Part shown: one piece after another, positions 51,982 to 60,773 of the stretch | How the letters are laid out: each line of letters opens with the position of its first letter | Numbering within the stretch: the stretch's first letter is position 1 | Source of the DNA: JBCCJA01 sp039045975 | Lineage (GTDB): Bacteria > Planctomycetota > Planctomycetia > Planctomycetales > Planctomycetaceae | Direction: 5' to 3' | Assembly (NCBI GenBank): GCA_039045975.1 | Contig: JBCCJA010000016.1 | Location: forward strand, 3,018-67,017 | DNA length: 64,000 nucleotides | Translations under genes and position numbers: made by a program | Notes under the pieces: model-generated | What the model was told of the DNA's origin: nothing | The model's input: the letters and a program-made list of their open reading frames with translations, nothing else | Database searches by the model: none

Positions 51982-53235
51982 TCATTCCGGCAGTTGATGG
52001 CCCATGCGGTCGCGCTTCGTCGCCATGTAGCGGTCCCGCTCCGGCACGGACGGCGCGACGATCGGCACCTGTTCGACCACCCGTAGGTCCATCGCGTTTT
52101 TCACGAACGAGTCGGTCTTCTTCGGGTTGTTCGTCAGCAGCCGGATGTCGGTCAGTCCGAGGTCTTTGAGGATCTGCAGCCCGACCATGTAGTCGCGTTG
52201 GTCGGCCTTGAACCCGAGCATGTGGTTGGCCTCGACCGTGTCGAAGCCTAAGTCCTGATACATATAGGCCTTCAGCTTCGCCGGCAGCCCGATGCCACGG
52301 CCCTCCTGCGGCAGATAAACGACGGCGCCGACGCCTTCGTGATGGATCATCTCCATCGCCATGTGCAGTTGGTCGCCGCAGTCGCACCGCAGCGACGCCA
52401 ACAGATCCCCCGTGAAACACGAGGAGTGCATCCGCACGAGCGGCGGCTTGCCGTCCGAATTCGGCTTCGACAGGTCCCCCCAGACGAGCGCGACCGGCTC
52501 CTGTTCCTCGTGCTCGACCTTGTAGCCGACGATCGTCGGCGTGCCGTACCGCGAAGTCGGCAGGTCGACCTCCGCGATCCGGTCGACCAACTTCTCACGC
52601 TCACGACGATAGCGGATCAGCGATTCGATCGAGACGAGCGGCACGTCGGCCTCGGCCGAGATCTCGCACAGTTCGTCGTACGCGGCCATGCCGTGCCCGT
52701 CGGCACCGCAAATTTCGATCAGCACGCCGACCGGCTGGAGCCCGGCGAGACGACAGAGGTCGATCGTCGCCTCGGTGTGACCGGCCCGCCGGAGGACGCC
52801 GCCCTCCTTCGCCAGCAGCGGACTGACGTGCCCCGGCTGCAGAAAGTCTTCGGCCGTGGAGGTCTGATCGGCCAACGCGCGGATCGTCATCGCCCGCGAC
52901 TGCGGGCTCACGCCCGTGCCGGCCTCGCGGTGATCGACCGGCACGAGGAACGGCGTGCGATGCGGTGCCGTGTTCCGCATCTCGGGCACCATCGGCGTCA
53001 GCCGCAGCCGGGCGGCCGTCTCGTCCGTCAGCGGGGCACACAGCACCCCGCGGCCGCGGCGGACCATGAAGTCGATCGTCGCGGCGGTCACCGACTCGGC
53101 GGCACAGACGAAATCGCCTTCGTTCTCGCGGTCGTGCTCGTCGACGACGATCACCGGCCGGCCGGCGCGGATCGCGGCCAACGCCTCTTCGATCGTCGAC
53201 TCCTGCTCAGCCGCCGGGGCCGGGGTCTCGTTCAT
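51982..53235 (-). CDS. ribBA: Bifunctional DHBP synthase / GTP cyclohydrolase II
   Basis: Two entry enzymes of riboflavin synthesis in one chain, 417 residues. The N-terminal RibB half has DEHDRENEGDFVCAAE, GHVSPLLAKEGGVLRRAGHTEA and AYDELCEIS. The C-terminal RibA half has the zinc-ligand pattern in SSCFTGDLLASLRCDCGDQL (Cys-x10-Cys-x-Cys) and PQEGRGIGLPAKL. Both catalytic sets look complete. The ATG at 53235 is taken; a TTG two codons upstream is less likely. I looked for an FMN riboswitch in the 219-base upstream gap and did not find one. Confidence 0.95.
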   Translation of the reverse strand: MNETPAPAAEQESTIEEALAAIRAGRPVIVVDEHDRENEGDFVCAAESVTAATIDFMVRRGRGVLCAPLTDETAARLRLTPMVPEMRNTAPHRTPFLVPVDHREAGTGVSPQSRAMTIRALADQTSTAEDFLQPGHVSPLLAKEGGVLRRAGHTEATIDLCRLAGLQPVGVLIEICGADGHGMAAYDELCEISAEADVPLVSIESLIRYRREREKLVDRIAEVDLPTSRYGTPTIVGYKVEHEEQEPVALVWGDLSKPNSDGKPPLVRMHSSCFTGDLLASLRCDCGDQLHMAMEMIHHEGVGAVVYLPQEGRGIGLPAKLKAYMYQDLGFDTVEANHMLGFKADQRDYMVGLQILKDLGLTDIRLLTNNPKKTDSFVKNAMDLRVVEQVPIVAPSVPERDRYMATKRDRMGHQLPE

Positions 53236-53460
53236 GTCCAAACCTACGTACCTCCCATCGGGGTGACCGCCGCATCATATCCGGGACTCCGTCGGCGTTC
53301 GCCCATCGCTCATGACGGGCGGGCCCTCCGGAGGCCGGCACCGCCCTGTCGCCGCGGGCCCGACGTCTGACGACGATCGCCCCGATCGGTACCATCCCGG
53401 ACGCGAGGACGCCCGGACGACGGGCCGATCCCCGGAACGCACCGCGGTAAGGAACGACCC

Positions 53461-55170
53461 GTGCCGAGCCTGATCCTGCTCGACGGCGGCGACCCCGACA
53501 CGCCCCCCTTCGAACTCTCCGACGCCGACGCCGTCATCGGCCGGCTCCCCGACAACGCCATCTGGGTCAACCAGCAGATGGTCTCGCGTCGGCACGCGAA
53601 GGTCGTCCCCGACGGCGACGGCTACGCGATCGAGGACCTCGGCAGCGGCAACGGCACGTTCGTGAACGGCAAGCGGATCGAGGGCCGCACCGTGCTCGTG
53701 AACGCCGACCGCGTCCGCCTCGGGCCGGTCCTGTTCCGCTATGAAGACCCCGACCAGAAATCGCCCGACCCGTTCGGCGAGACGCTCACGAACTCCGGCC
53801 TCGACACCGACGCGACCGGGTTCGAGACCGACATCTCGGTCGACATCGCCGAGGGCGAACGCGACCAGGCGACGATCATGGCGTCGCTAGGCACGGCGAG
53901 CGGCTTCGGCCGCATCGACATCCGCCCGGAACAGAAGCTCAAAGCGGTCGTCACCCTCAGCCGCGCGATCGCCGGCCAAAGCGATATCAAAGTCCTGCTG
54001 CCGTCTGTCCTGGACAGCCTGTTCGAGATCTTCCCGGCCGCCGACCGCGGCTGCATCTTGGTCAGAGAGCCGGGCCGGGGACTCGTCCCGGCGGCCCAAA
54101 AGCTGCGCCAGGCCGGCAGCGACGATTCGGTCCGCCTGTCGAAAACGGTCATCAACAAAATCGTCGAATCGAAGCAGGGCCAGCTCTGGGCCGACGCCGC
54201 CTCCGACGACAGCTTCTCGGCCAGCGAGTCGATCGCCAGCCTCTCGATCCGCTCCGTGATGTGCGTCCCGATGCTCGACGCCGACGACGACGACGTCATC
54301 GGCGTGATCCAACTCGACTCGCTCAACCCCCGCGTCCGCTTCCGCGAGGAAGACCTCGACCTGTTGCAGGCCGTCGCGGGGCAAGCCGCGCTCGCCTACG
54401 AGACGGCCCGCTATCACCTCTCGCACATGCTCAAGGTGAAGCAGGACAACGAGCTCGGCATCGCGACGACGGTCCAGCGGACGCTCCTGCCCGAGACGCT
54501 GCCGCAGGTCGACGGCTACTCGTTCGCGGCCGCTTATCACGCCGCCCAGGCCGTCGGCGGCGACTATTACGACTGCTTCACGCTGCCGACCGGCCACGTC
54601 GTGATCAGCTTCGGCGACGTCGCCGGCAAGGGCGTCCCCGGCGCCCTGATCATGTCCCGCCTCGCCAGCTGCGTGCAGAACGTGCTCCGCTACGAGCAGG
54701 ACTGTGCGAAGGCGTTCGCCGACATCAACGCGCACATGTGCGCGAAGATGGCCGAAGGCCGTTTCGTGACCTACGTCCTCGCCGTCCTCGACCCGCCGAG
54801 CGGCCGCGTCACCTTCGCCAACGGCGGCCACATGCCGCTGCTACTGCGTCACGCCGACGGCCGCGTCGACTCGATCGGCGAAGACAAGATCGGCCTGCCG
54901 ATCGGCATCGTCGACGGGTTCGAGTACGAGACGACGACGTTCACCCTCGGCCCGGGCGAGACGGTCCTGATCGTCACCGACGGCGTCGACGAGGCGATGA
55001 ACCCGGCAGGCGAACTCTACACGAAGGAACGCGTCGACGAATTCTTAGAGGTCCACAACGAGAACGCCGCGTCGCTCGTCGAAGACCTCCTCACCGACGT
55101 GCGGCGACACGCCGACGGACGCGAGCAGAACGACGATATCACCCTGCTGGCGTTCGGGCGGTCACAGTAA
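53461..55170 (+). CDS. FHA-GAF-SpoIIE (RsbU-like) protein phosphatase
   Basis: Multi-domain signalling phosphatase of 569 residues. The FHA domain (about 1-100) has VIGRLPDNAIWV, VSRRHAKVV and EDLGSGNGTFVNGK. A GAF domain (about 155-320) includes SVMCVPMLDADDDDVIGVIQL. The SpoIIE/PP2C domain (about 335-569) shows GGDYYDCFTL, GDVAGKGVPGALIMSR, VTDGVDEA and DDITLLAFGR. Such proteins usually dephosphorylate anti-anti-sigma factors in general stress or envelope pathways, but no STAS or RsbW partner is adjacent. The GTG start at 53461 follows AAGGA. It is divergent from ribBA. Confidence 0.92.
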   Translation: MPSLILLDGGDPDTPPFELSDADAVIGRLPDNAIWVNQQMVSRRHAKVVPDGDGYAIEDLGSGNGTFVNGKRIEGRTVLVNADRVRLGPVLFRYEDPDQKSPDPFGETLTNSGLDTDATGFETDISVDIAEGERDQATIMASLGTASGFGRIDIRPEQKLKAVVTLSRAIAGQSDIKVLLPSVLDSLFEIFPAADRGCILVREPGRGLVPAAQKLRQAGSDDSVRLSKTVINKIVESKQGQLWADAASDDSFSASESIASLSIRSVMCVPMLDADDDDVIGVIQLDSLNPRVRFREEDLDLLQAVAGQAALAYETARYHLSHMLKVKQDNELGIATTVQRTLLPETLPQVDGYSFAAAYHAAQAVGGDYYDCFTLPTGHVVISFGDVAGKGVPGALIMSRLASCVQNVLRYEQDCAKAFADINAHMCAKMAEGRFVTYVLAVLDPPSGRVTFANGGHMPLLLRHADGRVDSIGEDKIGLPIGIVDGFEYETTTFTLGPGETVLIVTDGVDEAMNPAGELYTKERVDEFLEVHNENAASLVEDLLTDVRRHADGREQNDDITLLAFGRSQ

Positions 55171-55297
55171 TTAGTCGCGAAGTAGTCGCGAGCCCCGAGA
55201 GGGTATTCATGTGTTCGGAAAAGGCTCTCTTGAAGTAACGCGTCGCGAGAAGTGCGGCCGATGAAAGTCAGGTCCGCGTTGTGCGAGATCTGTCGCG

Positions 55298-57223
55298 ATG
55301 TTTTTGAGGATATATGGGTGTCTGGTCGTGACGGTCGCGACCGCGTCGTTCGCGACCGACGCTTCGTGCCAGGATCTTTTTCGCCCTTATTTGGAAACCG
55401 AATACCGCGGCAGCTCGCTACGTTCCGTAGGTCAGGGGAACGCATTTATTCCGGTCCATCAGGAGCGAAGGACCCTGTTATTCGCCGACGTGCGAGGGCT
55501 GTTTACAGACGGGGATGAGTCGGAAGGCAACTGGGGGCTCGGCTATCGTCGCATCGTCGACGACGCCTTCATTTTCGGCTTCAACGGCTTTTTCGACTAT
55601 CGCCATACCGCGTCCGGCCATTCCTTCGCCCAGGGGACAGGCGGCCTCGAGTTGCTCGGCGTCGACTGGGGACTCCGGGCGAACGGCTACATTCCGGACG
55701 ACTCCGTCCGATCGGCCGGCTCGAGAGTGGTCCTCGCGGCCAACTCGATCTCGCTAATCACGGACCTCGAAGCGGCCTATTACGGCGGCGACCTGGAGGC
55801 CGAAGCACGCGTTTGGAGTTGGTCGGGTCGCGGCGGAAAAGACGATTTCGCCTGTGACGCCGGCGGATGCCTCAATCCCACCGCAGACTGGGATGCCGAG
55901 ATCTGGTCGTCTGCGGGACTGTTCGGCTTCGACCACGATGACGACCGCTTCGAATCGATCGCCGGCCCACGCGTCCGTGCCGAACTCCGCTTATTTGATT
56001 TGCCCCGCCTCGGGATCGATTCACGTGTCGTCATCGCGGGTCAATACGAACACGACGACGTCCGCGGCTCGGTCGGTACCGGGTCGGTCACGGTTCGCGT
56101 GCCGCTCTCGGGGCTGTTCGGCATCGGGCCGCCCGCCCGCGCCCGATTGACAGGGCTCGACCGCCGGATGGTCGCCCCGGTCGTCCGGGACGTCGACATC
56201 GTCACGAACGCGATCTCCGCGGCCGAAGGCGTCCTATTCGCCGATTCCGGGATCGCCGTCAGCGGGGCGACGGTCATCGACGCCTCGACGCCCGACGTCC
56301 AGAGCCTGATCGACGGCACGGGAACGAGCGGAGTCATTTTCGTCGACGGATCTGCCGGACCGATCACGGCCGACCGGGTCACGGTCAAATCGTCTCAACG
56401 CCTGCTCGGCGGGGCGACGCCGCTGAGTGTTGTCGGGGTGGAAACCGGCTCCGCGTTCGTATTCGACCCCGGGCTCCAAAGACCCACATTCGCCGTGCGT
56501 GTGGAAGCCCGCGAAGCCGTCGACGTGAGATTCGAAGGATTCAATTCAACGGCGACGGTCGCCGCACGAGGCGGCGATCTCTTAATTCGTGACGTCGCGA
56601 TCGACATCGCGGAAGCAGACACGCTCGGCCTTCTGTTAACTACAAACTCCTCGGTCCGCCTCGTCGACTCATCAATACGGACCACCGGAGTCAACGCCGA
56701 TGCCGTCTTCGGATTGAGCCCGAATCTCGGCCTGGAAATATCAAACAGCTCGATCTCAACGTCGGGAACTGAAGCCAACGGAATATTCTGGCGTGGCAAC
56801 AGGCCGCTGATTATCACAAACAGTACAATCTCGACATCTGGGCACGCAGCCGATGTCTTATTCCTGCAAGGCAGCCTGTCGGATGTAGTAATCAGCGACT
56901 CGACGTTAGCATCCAGCGGCAGCGATTCGGAATTGATATTCGCTCAAGGCTCATCAGGAACGGCCGTAATAAGTCGATCGGTTTTGAGTACGGCCGGAAC
57001 AGCCGCCGACGGCTTATTCTTCCTGGGCGGGAGCAACACCTATCAGCTCTTCGATACTAAGATCTCCACGACCGGAACGAGTGCTGGTGGGATCCGTTTG
57101 AGTGGAGGGAATGTCGTCTCTGCGACCGGCGGCTCGATTCAAGTCACAGGCACTTCGTCCCGGGCGATAACAGGCTTCGGCGGAACCTTTACGTCCGTCG
57201 GCACGACAATCATCGAGCCTTAA
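55298..57223 (+). CDS. Inverse-autotransporter-like outer-membrane protein with beta-solenoid passenger
   Basis: Surface protein of 641 residues. A signal peptide (MFLRIYGCLVVTVATASFAT) is followed by a barrel-like region (about 28-285) with GNWGLGYRRI, IFGFNGFFDYRHTASGHSF and VDWGLRANGYIPDD, the style of inverse-autotransporter beta domains (intimin/invasin type). The rest is a repeat passenger. At least five imperfect units of about 24 residues run from roughly 470 to 640, of the form SSISTSGTEANGIF, STISTSGHAADVLF and SVLSTAGTAADGLF, fitting a right-handed beta-helix. The DNA of the passenger is visibly richer in A/T than the neighbours, suggesting transfer or fast evolution. Adhesion is inferred. 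Confidence 0.65.
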   Translation: MFLRIYGCLVVTVATASFATDASCQDLFRPYLETEYRGSSLRSVGQGNAFIPVHQERRTLLFADVRGLFTDGDESEGNWGLGYRRIVDDAFIFGFNGFFDYRHTASGHSFAQGTGGLELLGVDWGLRANGYIPDDSVRSAGSRVVLAANSISLITDLEAAYYGGDLEAEARVWSWSGRGGKDDFACDAGGCLNPTADWDAEIWSSAGLFGFDHDDDRFESIAGPRVRAELRLFDLPRLGIDSRVVIAGQYEHDDVRGSVGTGSVTVRVPLSGLFGIGPPARARLTGLDRRMVAPVVRDVDIVTNAISAAEGVLFADSGIAVSGATVIDASTPDVQSLIDGTGTSGVIFVDGSAGPITADRVTVKSSQRLLGGATPLSVVGVETGSAFVFDPGLQRPTFAVRVEAREAVDVRFEGFNSTATVAARGGDLLIRDVAIDIAEADTLGLLLTTNSSVRLVDSSIRTTGVNADAVFGLSPNLGLEISNSSISTSGTEANGIFWRGNRPLIITNSTISTSGHAADVLFLQGSLSDVVISDSTLASSGSDSELIFAQGSSGTAVISRSVLSTAGTAADGLFFLGGSNTYQLFDTKISTTGTSAGGIRLSGGNVVSATGGSIQVTGTSSRAITGFGGTFTSVGTTIIEP

Positions 57224-57239
57224 TTCCTCGCCACTGCGG

Positions 57240-59993
57240 TCACCCTTCGGCCAACTGCCGCAGCACCGTGTGCAGGATGCCGCCGTTGCGGTAGTAGACG
57301 ACTTCGACCGGCGTATCGATCCGGCAGGTCATCGTGAAGCGGACCTCTTCGCCGTCAGCTTTCGTCGCGCAGACGAAGACCGGTGACTTCGGCTGCAAGT
57401 CGTCGTCGAGGGTGATCTCGAACGTCTCCGTCCCGTCCAGGCCGAGTTCGTCGCGGCTTTCGGTCTCGCGGAATTGCAGCGGCAGGACGCCCATGCCGAC
57501 CAGGTTCGAGCGGTGGATCCGCTCGAACGACTCGGCCAGGACCGCCTTCACGCCGAGCAGGAACGTGCCCTTAGCCGCCCAGTCGCGGCTGGAGCCGGTG
57601 CCGTATTCCTTGCCGGCCATCACGATCAGCGGCGTGCCCTCGGCCTGAAACTTCTGGGACGCTTCGTAGATCGTCGTCTGTTCGCCGCCGGGCGGGTAGG
57701 TCGTGAAGCCGCCCTCCGTGCCGGGAGCGAGCAGGTTCCGCAGGCGGATGTTCGCGAACGTCCCGCGGGTCATGATCCGGTCGTTCCCGCGGCGGCTGCC
57801 GTAGGAGTTGAAGTCGCGGACGGCGACGCCGGCGGCCTGCAAGAATTTGCCGGCGGGGCTGTCGGCCTTGATCGCGCCGGCCGGGCTGATGTGGTCGGTC
57901 GTGACCGAATCGCCCGCCATGACGAGGCACTTCGCGCCTTCGATCGATCGGATCGGCTGCGGGTCGGAGTCCATGTCGACGAAGAACGGCGGCTCCTGGA
58001 TATAGGTGCTCGCCTCGTCGAACTCATACAGGTCGCCGTCGGGGCTGACGATGTCCTGCCACTCCTGCGGCCCGGCGGTCGCGGAGCCGTACTGCTCGAC
58101 GAAGTCTTCCGGCTTCAGGCAGGCGTCGATCGTCTCGGAGACCTCCGTCTGTGTCGGCCAGACGTCTTTCAGGAAAACGTCGTTGCCGTCGTCGCCGACG
58201 CCGAGCGGCTCGGTCGCGAGGTCGATGTCGGTCGTCCCGGCGATTGCGTACGCGACGACCAGCGGCGGGCTGGCGAGGTAGTTCGCCCGCACGTCGGGGA
58301 TGATGCGGCCCTCGAAGTTCCGGTTGCCCGACAGGACGGAGCAGGCGACAAGGTCGTTCTCGTTGATCGCCTTGGAGATCTCGTCGGGCAGGGGGCCGCT
58401 GTTGCCGATGCAGGTCGTGCAGCCGTAACCGACGGTATGGAACCCTAGGGCCTCGAGCGAATCGTCGAGGCCGCTCTTCTCCAAGTAATTGGTGACGACC
58501 CGACTCCCGGGGGCGAGCGACGTCTTGACCCACGGCTTGCGGGTCAGGCCGAGGGCGGCCGCCTTCTTCGCGACGAGCCCCGCCGCAACCATCACCGACG
58601 GGTTCGACGTGTTCGTGCAGCTGGTGATCGCGGCGATCACGACCGCCCCGTGCTTCAGCTTGAACTCGGCCCCGTCGTAGACGACGTCCACGCCCTCGGC
58701 GCCGGGGTCGGCCTCGGCGACGGCGGTCGAGGCGGCCGCGTCGGCTTCCGGGCTCGTGCCGTCGGCGGCGGCGAGGGCCGCGACGGCCGATTCGCGGCCG
58801 AACGTCCCGCCGAGCGTCTCCCGCCACTTCGGCTTCATCTCGGAGACGAGGATGCGGTCCTGCGGCCGCTTCGGCCCGGCCATCGACGGCTCGACGTCGC
58901 CGAGGTCGAGTTCGAGCGTCGCCGTGAACCGCGGGTCGGGCGACGCGTCGGTGCGGAACATGCCCTGGGCCTTGTAATAGGCCTCGGCGAGGGCGACCTC
59001 GTCGTCGGTCCGGCCGGTCCGCCGCATGTAGTTCAGCGTCTCGGCATCGACGGGGAAGAAGCCCATCGTCGCGCCGTATTCGGGGGCCATGTTCGCGATC
59101 GTCGCCCGGTCGGCGAGCGACATGCTCGACAGTCCCGGGCCGTAGAACTCGACGAACTTCCCGACGACGCCCATCTGCCGGAGCATCTCGACGATCACGA
59201 GCACGAGGTCGGTCGCGGTCGTGCCCTCGCGCAGGCTCCCGGTCAGCTTAAAGCCGACGACGTCGGGCGTGAGCATGTAGATCGGCTGGCCGAGCATGAC
59301 CGCCTCGGCCTCGATCCCGCCCACGCCCCAGCCGACGACGCCGAGCCCGTTGATCATCGTCGTGTGCGAGTCGGTCCCGACGAGGCTGTCGGGATAGGCG
59401 ACGCCGTCCTTCGTCAGCACGCCCTTCGCAAGGTATTCCAGGTTCACCTGGTGGACGATGCCGGTCGCCGGCGGGACGACGCGGAAGTTGTCGAACGCCT
59501 TCTGGCCCCAGTGCAGGAACTGGTACCGCTCCGCGTTCCGCTCGAACTCGCGGTCGACGTTCATCTCGAGCGCCAACTCGTTCGCGAAGTAGTCGACCTG
59601 CACCGAGTGGTCGACGACGAGGTCGCACTGCACGAGCGGGTTGATCTTCTTCGGGTCGCCGCCCATCCGGACCATCGCCGCCCGCAACGCCGCCAGATCG
59701 ACGACGGCCGGCACGCCGGTGAAGTCCTGCAGGACGACCCGGCCCGGTTTGAACGGGATCTCTTCGGCGGAGTTGTTCGCCGGATCCCACGCGGCGAGCT
59801 TCCTCACGTCGTCCGAGGTGACGACGAACTCGTCGACGTTCCGCAGCAGCGATTCGAGCAGCACACGGATCGAAAACGGCAGCGTCGCGACGTCTCCGAG
59901 CCCGTCCTCGGCCAGCTTCGGCAGACTGAAATAAGTCAGTTCGCCCGCCGGGGTCGTCACGGTGCGGGCGGCGTCGAACGGGTTCGCGGCCAT
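57240..59993 (-). CDS. acnA: Aconitate hydratase A
   Basis: TCA-cycle enzyme that isomerises citrate to isocitrate using a 4Fe-4S cluster; 917 residues, normal for AcnA/IRP-type. Cluster cysteines lie in AITSCTNTSNPSVM and GYGCTTCIGNSGPLPDE. Substrate-binding segments include GTDSHTTMINGLGVVGWGVGG and YGTGSSRDWAAKG. A low-complexity Ala/Glu insertion (about residues 400-425, GTSPEADAAASTAVAEADPG) is unusual but lies between domains. It ends 16 bases from the convergent adhesin gene. Its cluster would be supplied by the SUF system encoded at 33-38 kb. Confidence 0.96.
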   Translation of the reverse strand: MAANPFDAARTVTTPAGELTYFSLPKLAEDGLGDVATLPFSIRVLLESLLRNVDEFVVTSDDVRKLAAWDPANNSAEEIPFKPGRVVLQDFTGVPAVVDLAALRAAMVRMGGDPKKINPLVQCDLVVDHSVQVDYFANELALEMNVDREFERNAERYQFLHWGQKAFDNFRVVPPATGIVHQVNLEYLAKGVLTKDGVAYPDSLVGTDSHTTMINGLGVVGWGVGGIEAEAVMLGQPIYMLTPDVVGFKLTGSLREGTTATDLVLVIVEMLRQMGVVGKFVEFYGPGLSSMSLADRATIANMAPEYGATMGFFPVDAETLNYMRRTGRTDDEVALAEAYYKAQGMFRTDASPDPRFTATLELDLGDVEPSMAGPKRPQDRILVSEMKPKWRETLGGTFGRESAVAALAAADGTSPEADAAASTAVAEADPGAEGVDVVYDGAEFKLKHGAVVIAAITSCTNTSNPSVMVAAGLVAKKAAALGLTRKPWVKTSLAPGSRVVTNYLEKSGLDDSLEALGFHTVGYGCTTCIGNSGPLPDEISKAINENDLVACSVLSGNRNFEGRIIPDVRANYLASPPLVVAYAIAGTTDIDLATEPLGVGDDGNDVFLKDVWPTQTEVSETIDACLKPEDFVEQYGSATAGPQEWQDIVSPDGDLYEFDEASTYIQEPPFFVDMDSDPQPIRSIEGAKCLVMAGDSVTTDHISPAGAIKADSPAGKFLQAAGVAVRDFNSYGSRRGNDRIMTRGTFANIRLRNLLAPGTEGGFTTYPPGGEQTTIYEASQKFQAEGTPLIVMAGKEYGTGSSRDWAAKGTFLLGVKAVLAESFERIHRSNLVGMGVLPLQFRETESRDELGLDGTETFEITLDDDLQPKSPVFVCATKADGEEVRFTMTCRIDTPVEVVYYRNGGILHTVLRQLAEG

Positions 59994-60151
59994 GGGCCGG
60001 GGCTCCAGCAGGTGTCGAGACGTCTCCGGCGATCGATCGGCGATACGACGGACTTTTTCGGCGTATGTAGTTGTACCGCCCGCCTCCGGAAAACGCAGTA
60101 AGCGGGCCGCAGGAGACGCTCGAGGGGGACGTTTTCAGCGGCCCCCTTGGC

Positions 60152-60748
60152 CTAACCGGCCCGGTCGACCGACCCGAGCCCGGCGACCGCCTCCGCCCGC
60201 AGCGATTCCAACTCGTCCAGCATACGCCTGCGGGGGTCGGGAGCCTCGTCCGGTTCTTTCTTCGGCGGGACGATCTCCCCGGCCCGCCAAGCCGCGATCG
60301 CCGCGTCGAGGTCCTCGACCGCCTCCGCGAACCGCCCGGCCCGCAGCGCCGCCTCGCCCCGACCGCCGCGGTTGACCGGGATCGACACTTCGCGGGCGAT
60401 CGCGGTGTCGAAATCGGTGACCGCCGCCTTCATGTCGCCGAGCGCGAGGTACGCCTCCGCCCGCCAGCCGTACGCGCTGTTCAGCCGCGGATTGGCCGCG
60501 AGCGCCTCGTCGAACGCCACGACGGCCGTCTCGAAATCCTCTCGGAGCATCATCTTCAGGCCCGCCACGAGCCGGGCCTGTGCGAGGCTCCGCTGTTGCG
60601 GCGTGACCTGCTGCGTCAGCAGAATCGTGTAATTCAGCGCGAGCACGGCCACGGCCGCGAGCAGGAATCCGACCACGACCGTCCGGCCGTCGAGCTTCAG
60701 CCCGCCGGGGATGACTTCGTCGAGGCTCTCTTCGTCGACCGCCAGCAA
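60152..60748 (-). CDS. Membrane-anchored TPR protein
   Basis: Protein of 198 residues with an N-terminal cytoplasmic stretch, one span (TVVVGFLLAAVAVLALNYTI, about residues 23-43) and two to three tetratricopeptide repeats: DFETAVVAFDEALAANPRLNSAYGW, then GDMKAAVTDFDTAIA and GRFAEAVEDLDAAIAAW. The TPR part should mediate protein contacts. The TTG at 60748, five bases after GGGAGAG, is chosen because all upstream residues look non-coding and overlap the preceding gene. It follows the Tim44/TerB gene by 25 bases on the same strand and is probably co-transcribed with it. Confidence 0.75.
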   Translation of the reverse strand: MLAVDEESLDEVIPGGLKLDGRTVVVGFLLAAVAVLALNYTILLTQQVTPQQRSLAQARLVAGLKMMLREDFETAVVAFDEALAANPRLNSAYGWRAEAYLALGDMKAAVTDFDTAIAREVSIPVNRGGRGEAALRAGRFAEAVEDLDAAIAAWRAGEIVPPKKEPDEAPDPRRRMLDELESLRAEAVAGLGSVDRAG

Positions 60749-60773
60749 GGCGTCTCTCCCGTGTCCGATGCCG

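Noticed and set aside
53242..53460. Possible FMN riboswitch upstream of ribBA
   Set aside because: The conserved FMN-element blocks could not be found on either strand of this gap.
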